From positions 372,001 through 436,000 of the forward strand of contig NZ_BQHW01000001.1 of the NCBI RefSeq assembly GCF_021602025.1: a stretch of 64,000 nt of DNA, in the 5' to 3' direction. Below are positions 47,366 to 57,906 of the stretch, one piece after another. A model generated the notes under the pieces. The model worked only from the letters and a program-made list of their open reading frames with translations. It was not told the DNA's origin and made no database searches. A program made the translations under genes and the position numbers. Numbering within the stretch: position 1 is the stretch's first letter; each line of letters opens with the position of its first letter. The DNA comes from Pseudomonas ceruminis (GTDB lineage: Bacteria; Pseudomonadota; Gammaproteobacteria; Pseudomonadales; Pseudomonadaceae).

Positions 47366-48130
47366 TCAAGGCTTGACCCCCGAAACCTCACCTGAATAAA
47401 CCGCAGCCCCATAGCGCCGCGTGATTCGCTCGATCTCCCCTGATTCCTTCATGCGAACCAATGCCCGCAACACCCCTTGGGTCGGCACCGACGGATCATT
47501 TCGCACCATGCACCCCAGCGCCTGCTGTTCCAGCACCGCCAGCACTTGCAGCCGCTGGCCAGTGGGTAACCGCTGGTTAAACCACTGCAGCGACAGCTCG
47601 TTGCTCACCGCATGCCGATAGCGCCCAATCTGCAGCTTCTGCAGCGCCAGCTCCTGGCTGCGGCTGTCTTCACGGCGTAATTGCCCACGCTCGAACAGAG
47701 GGTCCAGCGTGGTGTAGGTGTAACCCAGTACCGTACCAATGGCCTGCAGCGGCAGTTGCTCCGGGCGGGTAGGTTGGTCGTTCGGCTGCCCGACCAGTAC
47801 ATCCCGCAGGCGAAACAGCGGTATGCTCCAGGCGAACCGCCCCGGCCGATCGTTGAACCACTGGGGGCTTACATAACAGCGCACATCGACGTCGCCGTCA
47901 TCCATGGCCTGCTGCAGGCGCAGGCGGGGCAGCACATGGTATTCGGCGCGGGCGCCGACTTCGCGGGCCATGGCTTGCATCAGGTCGAACAGCAGCCCTT
48001 CAACCGGCTGCTCGTCCGCCACGCGCATCAGCGGCATGCTCCAGCTCTCGGCGACGGAAAACCGCAGCACGGGCTGGTCGGCCAGGCTTTGGGTGTTGCA
48101 CAGCATCAGCAGGGCCAGCAGTCTTCGCAA
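47366..48130 (-). CDS. Periplasmic solute-binding protein (SBP_bac_3 type)
   Basis: The likely start is a TTG at 48130 after GGGAGA; it gives a signal peptide (RRLLALLMLCNTQSLA then DQPVLRF). The ~235-residue mature protein has the amino-acid-binding-protein fold: EGLLFDLMQAMAREVGARAEYH, DGDVDVRC, and a late MKESGEIERITRRYG. Such stand-alone members may bind amino acids or act as sensors. It is divergent from dnaX with 125 bases between and is the right neighbour of the efflux block; its usual place beside dnaX in Pseudomonas marks the resumption of core gene order. Confidence 0.8.
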   Translation of the reverse strand: MRRLLALLMLCNTQSLADQPVLRFSVAESWSMPLMRVADEQPVEGLLFDLMQAMAREVGARAEYHVLPRLRLQQAMDDGDVDVRCYVSPQWFNDRPGRFAWSIPLFRLRDVLVGQPNDQPTRPEQLPLQAIGTVLGYTYTTLDPLFERGQLRREDSRSQELALQKLQIGRYRHAVSNELSLQWFNQRLPTGQRLQVLAVLEQQALGCMVRNDPSVPTQGVLRALVRMKESGEIERITRRYGAAVYSGEVSGVKP

Positions 48131-48255
48131 GGCTCATTCTCCCTGAACGGCATGCGCCAGTTCCTTAGCTTAGCCGAACCTTGCAGGGTGCAATTTTGCC
48201 CCCGCTCCGCTAGCATTAGCGATCTTCCGCTCGATCAGGCTGCGATGGTTTTTCG

Positions 48256-50286
48256 ATGAGTTATCAGGTTCTTGCACGTAAATGGCGTCCGCGCTCGTTC
48301 CGCGAAATGGTCGGCCAGGCCCATGTGCTCAAGGCCTTGATCAATGCCTTGGACAACCAGCGCCTGCACCATGCCTACCTGTTCACTGGTACGCGCGGCG
48401 TGGGCAAGACCACCATTGCGCGGATCATCGCCAAATGCCTCAACTGTGAGACGGGCATTACCTCCACGCCCTGCGGTACGTGTTCGGTGTGCCGGGAGAT
48501 CGACGAGGGCCGCTTCGTCGACCTGATCGAGATCGACGCTGCCAGCCGGACCAAGGTCGAGGACACCCGCGAGCTGCTCGATAACGTGCAGTACGCACCG
48601 AGCCGCGGGCGCTTCAAGGTTTACCTGATCGACGAAGTGCACATGCTGTCCACGCACTCGTTCAACGCCTTGCTCAAGACGCTGGAAGAGCCACCGCCCT
48701 ACGTTAAGTTCATCCTCGCCACCACCGACCCGCAGAAGCTGCCGGCCACCATCCTGTCGCGTTGCCTGCAGTTCTCGCTGAAGAACATGAGCCCGGAGCG
48801 TGTGGTCGAGCACCTGAGCCATGTACTGACGGCCGAAAACGTGCCGTTCGAACCCGACGCGCTGTGGCTGCTCGGTCGCGCTGCCGATGGGTCGATGCGC
48901 GATGCCATGAGCCTGACCGACCAGGCTATTGCCTTTGGCGAAGGCAAAGTGATGGCCGCCGACGTGCGGGCCATGCTCGGCAGCCTCGATCACGGCCAGG
49001 TCTATGGGGTGCTGCAAGCGTTGCTGGAGGGCGATGCGCGGGCGTTGCTCGAGGCCGTGCGCAACCTTGCAGAGCAAGGGCCAGACTGGAGTGGCGTACT
49101 GGCCGAGATGCTCAATGTGCTGCACCGTGTGGCTATCGCCCAGGCATTGCCTGATGCGGTGGACAATGGCCAGGGCGACCGCGACCGGGTATTGGCGCTG
49201 GCGTCCGCCCTGCCGGCCGAGGATGTACAGTTCTACTACCAGATGGGGCTGATCGGCCGCCGCGACCTGCCATTGGCACCGGACCCGCGGGGCGGCTTCG
49301 AGATGGTCCTGCTGCGCATGCTGGCGTTCCGCCCGGCCGATACCGACGATGCGCCGAAGCCGGTGCTAAAGCCGGTGGGGATCAGCCAGGCCACAGCTGA
49401 TCCTGCAAACCCGGTGGCAGCGCCAGCGGCGGTCGCTGAAGCGCCGGTTGTTGCTGCCGTGCCGCCGGTCGCCGTGGCAGCCGTTGCTCCGGCGGAGGTT
49501 GTCGCAGAGGCCGAAGCGGCGGTCGAGGCTGTTCCAGAGCCAGAGCCAGAGCCAGCAGAACCTGCGCCGGAAGCGGTTGCTGAAGTAGTCGACCTGCCGT
49601 GGGAAGAGCCCATTACTGAGCCCGCGCCCGCCACTGCGAAGCCCGACCCTGCACCGGTGCCACAAGCTGCCGAACCTGCCCACGACGAGCCACCGTTCGA
49701 TCCGTCCGCCTACTCCCCGGCGGGCATGGACCGTGACGATGAGCCGCCGATGGATGAGGACTATTACATCGGTGACAGCGATCCGGTGGGCTTCAGCTAC
49801 CTGGACGAACTGGCCGAGCACGTGCAGGAAGAACCGCCCGTCGCCGCGCCCGAGCACTTGCCTGCCGCGAAGCCTGCCACTGGCCTGGCCCTGCAATGGC
49901 TGGAATTATTCCCACAGTTGCCTGTGTCCGGTATGACAGGCAACATCGCTGCAAACTGTACGTTGATGGCTGCAGACGGTGACGACTGGCTGCTGCACCT
50001 GGACCCGGGCCAGGGCGCGCTGTTCAACGCCACCCAGCAACGCCGCCTGAACGAAGCGCTCAACCAGCACCTGGGGCGCACGCTGAACCTGCGGATCGAG
50101 CTGATCCTCCCCGAACAGGAAACCCCGGCCCAGGCGGCAGCACGCAAGCGTGCCGAGCGTCAGCAGGACGCAGTGGCCTCGATTGAGCAGGATCCGTTGA
50201 TCCAGCAAATGATCAAGCAGTTCGGTGCTACGGTGCGGCAGGATACTATTGAACCTGTAGAGGCCCTGGTCAGCCAGGGACAGTAA
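48256..50286 (+). CDS. dnaX: DNA polymerase III tau (and perhaps gamma) subunit
   Basis: The 676-residue clamp-loader ATPase has Walker A GTRGVGKT at 45-52, zinc ligands C64, C73, C76 and C79, and DEVH at 126-129. AAA+ domains I-III extend to ~360, followed by a Pro/Ala/Glu-rich linker (~375-520, repeats like EPEPEP) and C-terminal tau domains that bind DnaB and polymerase. I saw no A-AAA-AAG slippery site like that in E. coli, so a short gamma form by frameshifting is not indicated. It runs with ybaB and recR. Confidence 0.96.
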   Translation: MSYQVLARKWRPRSFREMVGQAHVLKALINALDNQRLHHAYLFTGTRGVGKTTIARIIAKCLNCETGITSTPCGTCSVCREIDEGRFVDLIEIDAASRTKVEDTRELLDNVQYAPSRGRFKVYLIDEVHMLSTHSFNALLKTLEEPPPYVKFILATTDPQKLPATILSRCLQFSLKNMSPERVVEHLSHVLTAENVPFEPDALWLLGRAADGSMRDAMSLTDQAIAFGEGKVMAADVRAMLGSLDHGQVYGVLQALLEGDARALLEAVRNLAEQGPDWSGVLAEMLNVLHRVAIAQALPDAVDNGQGDRDRVLALASALPAEDVQFYYQMGLIGRRDLPLAPDPRGGFEMVLLRMLAFRPADTDDAPKPVLKPVGISQATADPANPVAAPAAVAEAPVVAAVPPVAVAAVAPAEVVAEAEAAVEAVPEPEPEPAEPAPEAVAEVVDLPWEEPITEPAPATAKPDPAPVPQAAEPAHDEPPFDPSAYSPAGMDRDDEPPMDEDYYIGDSDPVGFSYLDELAEHVQEEPPVAAPEHLPAAKPATGLALQWLELFPQLPVSGMTGNIAANCTLMAADGDDWLLHLDPGQGALFNATQQRRLNEALNQHLGRTLNLRIELILPEQETPAQAAARKRAERQQDAVASIEQDPLIQQMIKQFGATVRQDTIEPVEALVSQGQ

Positions 50287-50350
50287 TGCATAACCATGCG
50301 GCCGGCCCTTTGCCAGGCCGCATCACATGACCCAATCGAGGTATACCCCC

Positions 50351-50686
50351 ATGATGAAAGGTGGCATGGCCGGCCTGATGAAGCAGGCCCAGCAGATGCA
50401 GGAAAAGATGGCCAAGATGCAGGAAGAGCTGGCCAACGCTGAAGTAACCGGCCAAGCCGGTGGCGGCCTGGTGAGCGTGGTGATGACAGGTCGTCACGAC
50501 GTCAAGCGCGTCAGCATCGATCAAAGCCTGATGTCGACCGACGAAGACGACAAGGAAGTGCTCGAGGACCTGATCGCTGCGGCCCTTAACGACGCTGTTC
50601 GCAAGGTCGAGCAGAACAGCCAGGACAAGATGGGCAGCATGACCGCCGGCATGCAACTGCCGCCGGGCTTCAAAATGCCGTTCTGA
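50351..50686 (+). CDS. ybaB: Nucleoid-associated protein, YbaB/EbfC family
   Basis: The start at 50351 ([20 protein letters not shown]) fits the family better than one eight codons earlier and gives 111 residues. The N-terminal coiled helix ([13 protein letters not shown]) and the central [26 protein letters not shown] are typical of YbaB, a small dimeric DNA-binding protein. It lies between dnaX and recR, as in most proteobacteria, suggesting an operon. Confidence 0.95.
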   Translation: MMKGGMAGLMKQAQQMQEKMAKMQEELANAEVTGQAGGGLVSVVMTGRHDVKRVSIDQSLMSTDEDDKEVLEDLIAAALNDAVRKVEQNSQDKMGSMTAGMQLPPGFKMPF

Positions 50687-50774
50687 TCGATCCTTTGCTT
50701 CAAATGGGGAGTAACGGCCGTGTGGTCGTTGCTCCCTTGTTCATTCTGTTTCCCGAACTGGCAGGCCTGCACAC

Positions 50775-51377
50775 ATGAGCTTCAGCCCCTTGATCCGTCA
50801 ACTGATCGACGCCTTGCGCACCCTCCCGGGTGTCGGTCAGAAAACCGCCCAGCGCATGGCTCTGCAACTGCTAGAGCGGGACCGCAGTGGCGGCCTGCGC
50901 CTGGCCCAGGCGCTCAGCCAGGCCATGGAGGGGGTTGGGCACTGCCGTCAGTGCCGTACCCTGACCGAGCAGGAGCTGTGCCCGCAGTGCGCCGACCCGC
51001 GGCGTGACGACACTCAGCTGTGCGTGGTGGAAGGGCCGATGGACGTGTACGCGGTGGAACAGACCGGCTACCGAGGCCGCTACTTCGTGCTCAAGGGGCA
51101 TCTGTCGCCGCTGGATGGCCTAGGGCCTGAGGCGATCGGGGTGCCGCAACTGATGGCGCGGATTGACGAACAAGGCAGCTTTACCGAGGTGATCCTGGCA
51201 ACCAACCCGACGGTGGAAGGGGAGGCGACGGCCCATTACATCGCTCAGTTACTGGCGCAGAAGGGCTTGGCCGCCTCGCGGATCGCCCACGGTGTACCGT
51301 TGGGTGGCGAGTTGGAGCTGGTCGATGGCGGCACCCTGGCGCATGCCTTCGCCGGGCGCAGGCCGATTTCCCTCTGA
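50775..51377 (+). CDS. recR: Recombination protein RecR
   Basis: The 200-residue protein has an HhH motif ([17 protein letters not shown], 14-30), a C4 zinc finger (C57, C60, C69, C72), and the Toprim domain starting [14 protein letters not shown] (~78-175), ending AFAGRRPI. With RecO and RecF it loads RecA on gapped DNA. Third gene of dnaX-ybaB-recR. The converging apt gene ends 21 bases beyond; I see no strong terminator in between. Confidence 0.97.
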   Translation: MSFSPLIRQLIDALRTLPGVGQKTAQRMALQLLERDRSGGLRLAQALSQAMEGVGHCRQCRTLTEQELCPQCADPRRDDTQLCVVEGPMDVYAVEQTGYRGRYFVLKGHLSPLDGLGPEAIGVPQLMARIDEQGSFTEVILATNPTVEGEATAHYIAQLLAQKGLAASRIAHGVPLGGELELVDGGTLAHAFAGRRPISL

Positions 51378-51398
51378 TCTTGCGTCCCTGGAGCTGAC

Positions 51399-51947
51399 TC
51401 AGTACTCGCTGAGCGAGAATTCGGTCAGGCAGAAGGTCGGCACCCCCGCCGCACGCAGCCGGCGTGAGCCGTCCAGCTCTGGCAAATCGATGATCGACGC
51501 CGCCTCGAAGACCTGGGCACCGGTGCGGCGCACCAGGTTGACCGCTGCCAGCAACGTGCCGCCCGTCGCAATCAGGTCATCGAAGATCAGCACCGAATCA
51601 CCGTCGCACAGGCTGTCGGCATGCACTTCCAGGAAGGCTTCGCCGTATTCGGTCTGGTAACCCTCCGACAGCACATCGGCCGGCAGCTTGCCCTGTTTGC
51701 GGAACAGGATCAGCGGCTTGTTCAGCTGGTGAGCGATGATCGAGCCGATCAGGAACCCGCGTGCATCCATGGCGCCGATGTGGCTGAACTCAGCTTCGAC
51801 ATACCGCTCGATGAACTGGTCGGCGACGTAGCGCAGCCCGCGCGGCGACTGGAACAGCGGGGTGATATCGCGAAAGATCACGCCCGGTTTGGGGAAGTCC
51901 GCTACCGGGCGAATCAGGGCTTTGAGGTCGAAGGCGTCGCTGTGCAT
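51399..51947 (-). CDS. apt: Adenine phosphoribosyltransferase
   Basis: I start it at 51947 ([20 protein letters not shown]), giving 182 residues, the normal size. The PRPP-binding loop [13 protein letters not shown] is at 119-131, and the adenine-side loop FRKQGKLP at ~82-89. It converts adenine and PRPP to AMP, the salvage side of the purine economy seen in this window. It lies between recR and anr. Confidence 0.96.
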   Translation of the reverse strand: MHSDAFDLKALIRPVADFPKPGVIFRDITPLFQSPRGLRYVADQFIERYVEAEFSHIGAMDARGFLIGSIIAHQLNKPLILFRKQGKLPADVLSEGYQTEYGEAFLEVHADSLCDGDSVLIFDDLIATGGTLLAAVNLVRRTGAQVFEAASIIDLPELDGSRRLRAAGVPTFCLTEFSLSEY

Positions 51948-52002
51948 GTGGCGAGTAATCCTGGGGAAACGAATGCGCCAGTATACCTTTTCGCGCAGGC
52001 TT

Positions 52003-52737
52003 TCAGGCCTCCAACGCACCACCGGCCAGTGCGCACAGCTGGATGGGGTCCAGGATGTGCACTTCCTTGCCCTCGGCGCGGATCAGCCCGTTCTGTTGGA
52101 AGCGGGTGAATACTCGTGACACGGTTTCAACCGCCAGGCCCAGGTAGTTGCCGATCTCGTTGCGCGACATGCTCAAGCGGAACTGGTTGGCCGAATAGCC
52201 GCGGGCGCGGAAGCGTGCAGACAGATTGACGAGGAACGTCGCAATGCGTTCGTCGGCGGTTTTCTTCGACAGCAGCAGCATCATTTGCTGGTCATCGCGG
52301 ATCTCACGGCTCATGACCCGCATCAGTTGGCGGCGCAGTTGCGGCAACTGCACCGATAGCTCGTCGAGGCGCTCGAAGGGGATTTCGCACACCGACGTGG
52401 TCTCCTGGGCCTGTGCCGATACCGGGTAGGCCTCAGTGTCCATGCCCGACAGGCCCACCAGTTCGCTGGGCAGGTGGAAGCCGGTGATCTGCTCCTCGCC
52501 GCTGTCGCTCAGGCTGAAGGTCTTGAGGGCGCCGGAGCGTACCGCGTAAACCGAGCCGAAATTGTCACCCTGGCGGAACAGGAACTCGCCTTTTTTCAGC
52601 GGCCGTCCACGTTTGACGATTTCATCCAGTGCATCCATGTCTTCCAGGTTGAGCGAAAGAGGCAGGCACAGGGGGGCCAGGCTGCAATCCTTGCAATGGG
52701 CCTGGTTGTGTGGGCGCAGTTTGACTGGCTCGGACAT
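52003..52737 (-). CDS. anr: Anaerobic regulator Anr (FNR type)
   Basis: The start at 52737 ([20 protein letters not shown]) gives 244 residues, the family size. The oxygen-labile [4Fe-4S] ligands are C15, C18 and C24 plus a fourth Cys in TTSVCEIPF. The cyclic-nucleotide-like sensor domain is followed by a dimer helix and the helix-turn-helix [19 protein letters not shown]. Anr activates genes at TTGAT-N4-ATCAA sites when oxygen is low; one such perfect site lies before the neighbouring hemN. The hemN-anr-apt order is usual in Pseudomonas. Confidence 0.96.
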   Translation of the reverse strand: MSEPVKLRPHNQAHCKDCSLAPLCLPLSLNLEDMDALDEIVKRGRPLKKGEFLFRQGDNFGSVYAVRSGALKTFSLSDSGEEQITGFHLPSELVGLSGMDTEAYPVSAQAQETTSVCEIPFERLDELSVQLPQLRRQLMRVMSREIRDDQQMMLLLSKKTADERIATFLVNLSARFRARGYSANQFRLSMSRNEIGNYLGLAVETVSRVFTRFQQNGLIRAEGKEVHILDPIQLCALAGGALEA

Positions 52738-52922
52738 TTGAATCGATCCTTGTGGGAAAGCACACATAAGACGTAAGGGTAACCTACGGCATAGGGTGTA
52801 GGCCAGCGTCGCTAGGGTGGTGCGAGCTGGCCGGCCCTCAGCTAAAGGCTGCCGGGGGGCTGTTCTGGCCCATAGTGTGCCCGACAAGGACGCTTGTCCA
52901 TGCGGTTTATCGACGTGCTCGG

Positions 52923-54305
52923 CTAGATGACACGCGAGAAGCGCTGGCGGTTGTGCATCGCCAGGTAGGCGTCGAACACCATGCACACTGAACGGGCCAG
53001 GAGGCGGCCGGCCGGCAGAATACGTATGCCCTGGTCGTCGAGCCTGATCAGGCCATCGCGTTGCATGGTCTGCAACTGTGGCCACAGGTCGTTGAAGTAA
53101 CCGCGAAAATCAAGGGTGAAGGCTTCCTCGATGGGCTCGAAATCCAGCTCGAAATGGCAGATCAGCTGCTGGATCACTGCCCGTCGCAGGCGGTCGTCGT
53201 GGTTACACAGTAGGCCGCGCTGGGTTGCCAGTTGGGCGCTGGAGAGTGCGTTCTGATAGGTGTTCAGGTCGCTGCTGTTCTGGCAGTACAGGTCGCCGAT
53301 CTGGCTGATGGCCGATACCCCTAGGCCAATCAGGTCGCAGTGGCCATGGGTGGTGTAACCCTGGAAGTTGCGTTGCAGGGTGCCTTCTTCCTGGGCGATG
53401 GCCAGCTCGTCATCGGGCAGGGCGAAATGGTCCATGCCGATGTAGCGGTAGCCGGCGCCCGTCAGCTGCTCGATGGTTGCGCGGAGCATGTCCAGTTTTG
53501 CAGCCGGGCCCGGCAGCTCGCTGGTGTCGATGCGCCGTTGCGGCATGAAGCGTTCGGGCAGGTGGGCGTAGTTGAACACCGACAGGCGGTCCGGTTGCAG
53601 GCGGATCACTTCTTCCACAGTGCGGGCGAAACCTTCTGGCGTCTGTTTGGGCAAGCCGTAGATCAGGTCCAGGTTGACCGAGCGGAATTGCAAGGTGCGC
53701 GCCGCTTCGATCAGGGTGCGGGTCTGCTCCAGGCTCTGCAGGCGGTTGACCGCACGTTGCACCGCCGGGTCCAGGTCCTGGACGCCGAGGCTTACGCGGT
53801 TGAAGCCCAGTTCGCGCAGCAGGCCCATGGTCGACCAGTCTGCCTCGCGCGGGTCGATTTCGATGCCGTAATCGCCAGAATCGTCGTCCAGCAGGTTGAA
53901 GTGCTGGCGCAGGGTGGCCATCAACTGGCGCAGTTCCACATGGCTGAGAAAGGTTGGCGTGCCGCCGCCGAAATGCAGCTGTTCAACACGTTGTTTGGGG
54001 TCAAGGTGGCAGGCGATGAGCTGAATTTCCTGCTCCAGGCGCTGCAGGTAAGGCGCGGCGCGGCCACGGTCCTTGGTGATGACCTTGTTGCAAGCGCAGT
54101 AGTAGCAGATGTTGGCGCAGAACGGCACGTGCACGTACAAAGACAGCGGGCGCACGGCGCGGCGGCTTTCGCGCAGGGCATGGAGCAGGTCGAACGAGCC
54201 CACTTCGCTGTGCAGTTGCACAGCGGTGGGGTAGGAGGTGTAGCGTGGGCCGGCCAGATCGTAGCGGCGGATCAGGTCGGCATCCCAGCGTAGATCTTCG
54301 AGCAT
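52923..54305 (-). CDS. hemN: Oxygen-independent coproporphyrinogen III dehydrogenase
   Basis: The 460-residue radical-SAM protein has the N-terminal [10 protein letters not shown], the cluster motif CANICYYC (C63, C67, C70) with a following Cys, GGGTPTFL, and a C-terminal HemN domain. It makes protoporphyrinogen IX from coproporphyrinogen III without oxygen, supplying haem when oxygen is scarce. A perfect Anr box lies 64-77 bases upstream, consistent with activation by Anr, encoded next door. Confidence 0.96.
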   Translation of the reverse strand: MLEDLRWDADLIRRYDLAGPRYTSYPTAVQLHSEVGSFDLLHALRESRRAVRPLSLYVHVPFCANICYYCACNKVITKDRGRAAPYLQRLEQEIQLIACHLDPKQRVEQLHFGGGTPTFLSHVELRQLMATLRQHFNLLDDDSGDYGIEIDPREADWSTMGLLRELGFNRVSLGVQDLDPAVQRAVNRLQSLEQTRTLIEAARTLQFRSVNLDLIYGLPKQTPEGFARTVEEVIRLQPDRLSVFNYAHLPERFMPQRRIDTSELPGPAAKLDMLRATIEQLTGAGYRYIGMDHFALPDDELAIAQEEGTLQRNFQGYTTHGHCDLIGLGVSAISQIGDLYCQNSSDLNTYQNALSSAQLATQRGLLCNHDDRLRRAVIQQLICHFELDFEPIEEAFTLDFRGYFNDLWPQLQTMQRDGLIRLDDQGIRILPAGRLLARSVCMVFDAYLAMHNRQRFSRVI

Positions 54306-54368
54306 GTGGGCGGTCCCCGGAAAGAGCAGCAGTGCACCGGAGTCTATGGCTGTCTGTAGGAAACTGTG

Positions 54369-54382
54369 TTGATTTGTATCAA
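54369..54382. promoter_or_regulatory. Anr/FNR box before hemN
   Basis: TTGATTTGTATCAA is a perfect TTGAT-N4-ATCAA palindrome, centred about 70 bases before the hemN start, a usual place for Anr activation. A 14-base palindrome GGGCTGCGCAGCCC (54392-54405) sits between it and the preceding gene. Confidence 0.85.
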
Positions 54383-54408
54383 GAGCAGCTTGGGCTGCGC
54401 AGCCCCTG

Positions 54409-55092
54409 TCAATGCCCCATCAACCAGTGCTGGTGAGGCCCGGGCAAGGTCCAGAGCCCGAACAGGATCACCAGCAGGCCACCGGCCATCCGCACGCTGC
54501 GCCGTCGCAACAGCGCATTCACGCGCTCTGCCGCCAACCCCGTGGCCAGCAACACCGGCCAGGTGCCCAGCCCGAACGCCAGCATCAGCGCTGCGCTGTA
54601 CCCCGCCTGCCCTTGGCTGGCTGCCCACAGCAAGGTGCTGTAGACCAGCCCGCACGGCAGCCAGCCCCACAGCGCGCCAAGCAGCAGCGCCCGTGGCAGG
54701 CTGGAAACCGGCAACAAGCGCGAAGCCACGGGCTGGATGTGCCGCCACAGCCCCCTGCCCAGCGCCTCGATGCGCGTAAGCCCGCTCCACCAGCCCGCCA
54801 GATACAACCCCATGGCGATCAACAGCAGGGCGGCTGCCACGCGCAGCGCCAGGGCAGCCGGGCCGCTGGCCACGGCCCAGCCGGCCAGGCCCAGCAGCAG
54901 GCCGGCGCAGGCGTAGCTGAGCACTCGCCCCAGGTTGTACGCCAGCAGCAGGCGCACGCGGCGGGCGCGTTGTTCGGGCGGGATGGCCAGGGTCAGCGCG
55001 CCCATCAGCCCGCCACACATGCCCAGGCAATGGCCGCCGCCGAGCAGGCCGAGCACCAGTGCCGAGCCGAGCAGGGGCAGTAGGTCAGGCAC
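54409..55092 (-). CDS. Sulfite exporter TauE/SafE-family membrane protein
   Basis: The likely start is a GTG at 55092 ([20 protein letters not shown]) overlapping the ccoS stop by 8 bases, rather than the longer frame that runs through ccoS. The 227 residues have six or seven hydrophobic segments with the conserved GGHCLGMCGGLMGAL (residues ~18-32) and LWGWLPCGLVYSTLL, as in the DsbD/CcdA-like SafE family (COG2836) usually encoded after ccoS. The Cys/His and Cys positions may bind metal or carry redox chemistry; a role in copper delivery to cbb3 oxidase is plausible but unproven. Confidence 0.82.
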   Translation of the reverse strand: MPDLLPLLGSALVLGLLGGGHCLGMCGGLMGALTLAIPPEQRARRVRLLLAYNLGRVLSYACAGLLLGLAGWAVASGPAALALRVAAALLLIAMGLYLAGWWSGLTRIEALGRGLWRHIQPVASRLLPVSSLPRALLLGALWGWLPCGLVYSTLLWAASQGQAGYSAALMLAFGLGTWPVLLATGLAAERVNALLRRRSVRMAGGLLVILFGLWTLPGPHQHWLMGH

Positions 55093-55312
55093 GGGGCGGT
55101 TGTTCCTTGTGTGCGGATGGGGCGTTTTCGGAGCCTGCTTCTTCGTTCTTGACTGCGGCCTGGTGGCGTGGGTCTTGATCATCGAACAGGATGCTGTGGG
55201 CAGGGCTGTCCAGGTCGTCGTATTGGCCGCTGTCCACTGCCCAGAAGAAGATGTAGACGGCGACCCCGACAAGCAGCAGGGCGGCCGGGATCATTATATA
55301 GAGGGCGGGCAT
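55085..55312 (-). CDS. ccoS: Cbb3 oxidase maturation protein CcoS
   Basis: The 75-residue protein (start 55312, [20 protein letters not shown]) has one N-terminal membrane helix and the conserved [19 protein letters not shown] stretch of CcoS. It is needed for assembly of the cbb3 oxidase, in copper or haem insertion. Its start lies within the last codons of ccoI (19-base overlap), so the two are translationally coupled. Confidence 0.93.
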   Translation of the reverse strand: MPALYIMIPAALLLVGVAVYIFFWAVDSGQYDDLDSPAHSILFDDQDPRHQAAVKNEEAGSENAPSAHKEQPPRA

Positions 55313-57765
55313 GGCGTCTTCCTTCCGTATGGCGCCAAGCCCGCCGCGGGCTTGCCTGCTTTTACGGGCAGGCGGGTCAGGCGCAAGGCGTTGAGCACCA
55401 CGATCAGCGAACTGACCGACATGCCGATGGCTGCCCATACCGGGGTGATCCAGCCGAGCGCGGCGAACGGCAACATGAGGCCATTATACAGCGTCGCCCA
55501 TAGCAGGTTCTCGAGGATGTTGCGGCGGGTGCGACGGGCCAGGTCAAAGGCTTGCACCAGCGCCTGCAGGCGGTTGGACAACAGCACGGCATCGGCGCAG
55601 GTCTTGGCCAGGTCGGTAGCGCTGCCCATGGCGATGCTGATGTCGGCAGCGGCCAGCACGGGCACGTCATTGACTCCATCGCCAAGCATCAGCACCTTGC
55701 GTCCGGCATTTTGCAGCGCCTTGAGCCTGTCCAGCTTATCGTCCGGACGCAGGCCGCCGATCGCCTGGTCGATACCCAGTTGTGCGGCCACTTCGGCGAC
55801 CATCGGCGAACTGTCGCCCGACAGCAGCAGGGTGCGCCAGCCACGTGCCTTGCAGGCTGCGAGCAGGGCAGGCGCGTCTTCGCGCAGGCGGTCGTCCAGG
55901 CCGAACCAGGCCAATGGGCCTTGGCGGTCGCCTAGCAACAGCCACTGGCCGCGCGGCTCCGGCACGCCGGGGGTTGGCGTGCCGCTGAGGGCGCAGACGA
56001 ACGTAGCCTGGCCAATGCGCAGGCGCTGGCCATCGACCACACCTTCCAGGCCCAGCCCAGGGATTGTCTGCACGTCTTCTGCGGGCGCGGCCGCGCGGCC
56101 GAAGGCACGCGCAATCGGGTGTTCAGAGCGGTTCTCGAGTGCGGCAGCCAGCGCCAGGCAACGGTCGGCGGGCAGGGCTCCGACCTGGCGGATACTGCGC
56201 AGAGCCAAGCGGCCCTCTGTGAGGGTGCCGGTCTTGTCGAAAATGACCGTGTCGATCTGGTTCAGGCCCTCCAGCACATGACCGCGGGTGACCAGCAGGC
56301 CGAGCTTGTGCAGGGTGCCCGTGGCGGCGGTCAGGGCGGTGGGGGTGGCCAGCGACAAGGCGCAAGGGCAGGTCGCCACCAACATTGCCAGGACGATCCA
56401 GAACGCCCGTGTCGGGTCCAGGTGCCACCACCACAGGCCAATGACCAGCGCCGCCAGCAGGCTGAACAACAGGAACCATTGCGATGCCCGGTCGGCGATT
56501 TCCGCCAGGCGCGGCTTCTCGGTCTGAGCGCGCTCCAGCAGACGGACGATGGCCGACAGGCGCGAATCATGGCCCAGCGCCTCGACCTGCACATGCAGGG
56601 TACTTTCCACGTTCAGTGTGCCGCCGGTCACGCGTTCGCCAACCCGGCGCGGCTGGGGCAGGTATTCACCGGTCAGCAACGATTCGTCGACGCTGGAGCG
56701 CCCTTCGACAATGCGCCCATCGGCCGGGATGACTGCGCCGGGCAGCACCTGTACGGTGTCGCCGCATTGCAGTTCGCCAAGCAGGATGCGTTCGACCTGG
56801 CCTAGGGCTCCCAGGCGCAGGCACGAGGCGGGCAGCAGGTTGACCAGTTGCGCGGTGGCCGCCGCGGTGCGCTCACGTGCGCGGCGCTCCAGGTAACGGC
56901 CCGTGAGCAGAAACAGCGCGAACATGCCCACGGTGTCGAAATACAGCTCGCCACTGCCAGTGACTGCAGTCCAGATGCCCGCGCCGAAGGCCAATGCGAT
57001 GGCCAGCGAAACCGACACGTCCATTGTCAGGTGGCGGGTACGCAGGTCACGTGCGGCGCCCTTGAAGAACGGCGCGCAGCTGTAGAACACAATAGGAATG
57101 GTCAGAAACAGCGCCACCCAGCGCAGAATGGTGTGCAGCTCAGGCGACAGGTCGATGTTGAATTCCGGCCAGGTGGCCATGGTCGCCATCATGGCCTGGA
57201 ACCACAGTAGCCCCGCCACCCCGAGGCGGCGCAAGGCACTGCGGTTCTCGCGGGCCAGTTGTTCGGCGGCCTGGTCAGGCTGATACGGGTGGGCGGCATA
57301 GCCTATCTGCCGTAACTCGGCCAGCAGCCTGGACAGCGGCAGTTGGTTGTCGTGCCAACTGAGCAGCAGCCGGTGGTTGGACAGGTTCAGGCGCGCGTCG
57401 GCCACGCCGGGCAGGTTACGCAGGTGCTTTTCGATCAGCCAGCCACAAGCCGCGCAGCTGATACCTTCGACCAGCAGAGTGGCCTCGGCCAGCGCGCCGG
57501 CATGGTGGACGAAGGTTTGCTGCACGTCGCTGCGGTCGTAGAGGGCCAGCTCGTCCTGCAACTGTCTGGGCAGGGCCTCAGGGTTGGCGCTGCTGTCACT
57601 GCGGTGCTGGTAGTAATGCGCCAGGCCGCCGGCCACGATGGCTTCGGCCACCGCCTGGCAACCGGGGCAGCAAAACTGCCGGGGCTCGCCAAGGACCACG
57701 GCGGTGAAGCGGCTGCCGGCGGGGACGGGCAGGGCGCAGTGGTAGCAGGGGATGGGCTGGGTCAT
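55294..57765 (-). CDS. ccoI: Copper-transporting P1B-type ATPase CcoI (FixI)
   Basis: I start it at 57765 ([10 protein letters not shown]), giving 823 residues; another ATG five codons upstream is possible. An N-terminal Cys-rich extension (C7, C10 and FCCPGC) precedes a heavy-metal domain with CAAC at 104-107. Then come eight membrane helices with CPC in [10 protein letters not shown], the phosphorylation site DKTGTLT, and [15 protein letters not shown]. CcoI supplies copper for CuB in CcoN. A REP pair separates it from ccoH. Confidence 0.95.
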   Translation of the reverse strand: MTQPIPCYHCALPVPAGSRFTAVVLGEPRQFCCPGCQAVAEAIVAGGLAHYYQHRSDSSANPEALPRQLQDELALYDRSDVQQTFVHHAGALAEATLLVEGISCAACGWLIEKHLRNLPGVADARLNLSNHRLLLSWHDNQLPLSRLLAELRQIGYAAHPYQPDQAAEQLARENRSALRRLGVAGLLWFQAMMATMATWPEFNIDLSPELHTILRWVALFLTIPIVFYSCAPFFKGAARDLRTRHLTMDVSVSLAIALAFGAGIWTAVTGSGELYFDTVGMFALFLLTGRYLERRARERTAAATAQLVNLLPASCLRLGALGQVERILLGELQCGDTVQVLPGAVIPADGRIVEGRSSVDESLLTGEYLPQPRRVGERVTGGTLNVESTLHVQVEALGHDSRLSAIVRLLERAQTEKPRLAEIADRASQWFLLFSLLAALVIGLWWWHLDPTRAFWIVLAMLVATCPCALSLATPTALTAATGTLHKLGLLVTRGHVLEGLNQIDTVIFDKTGTLTEGRLALRSIRQVGALPADRCLALAAALENRSEHPIARAFGRAAAPAEDVQTIPGLGLEGVVDGQRLRIGQATFVCALSGTPTPGVPEPRGQWLLLGDRQGPLAWFGLDDRLREDAPALLAACKARGWRTLLLSGDSSPMVAEVAAQLGIDQAIGGLRPDDKLDRLKALQNAGRKVLMLGDGVNDVPVLAAADISIAMGSATDLAKTCADAVLLSNRLQALVQAFDLARRTRRNILENLLWATLYNGLMLPFAALGWITPVWAAIGMSVSSLIVVLNALRLTRLPVKAGKPAAGLAPYGRKTPCPPSI

Positions 57766-57798
57766 AAGGCGAGCACGCATGGGCTGAGAGGAACGGGT

Positions 57799-57890
57799 CC
57801 TGTGGGAGCGGGCTTGTCCCGCGACGGGGTCAATTCAGGCAACACCCTATGTTGGTCTGGCCCCTTAGCGCGGCAAGCCGCTCCCACAGG
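57799..57890. repeat. REP pair between ccoH and ccoI
   Basis: Inverted REP cores GTGGGAGCGGGCTTGTCCCG (about 57802-57821) and GCGGCAAGCCGCTCCCAC (about 57870-57887) fill most of the 141-base gap between ccoH and ccoI. The arms are not identical, indicating drift. Confidence 0.85.
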
Positions 57891-57906
57891 TACGAAGGTG
57901 ATGCGG

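Noticed and set aside
48256-50286. Programmed frameshift in dnaX giving a gamma form
   Set aside because: No A-AAA-AAG-type slippery heptamer with a following hairpin was seen near the domain III/linker border.
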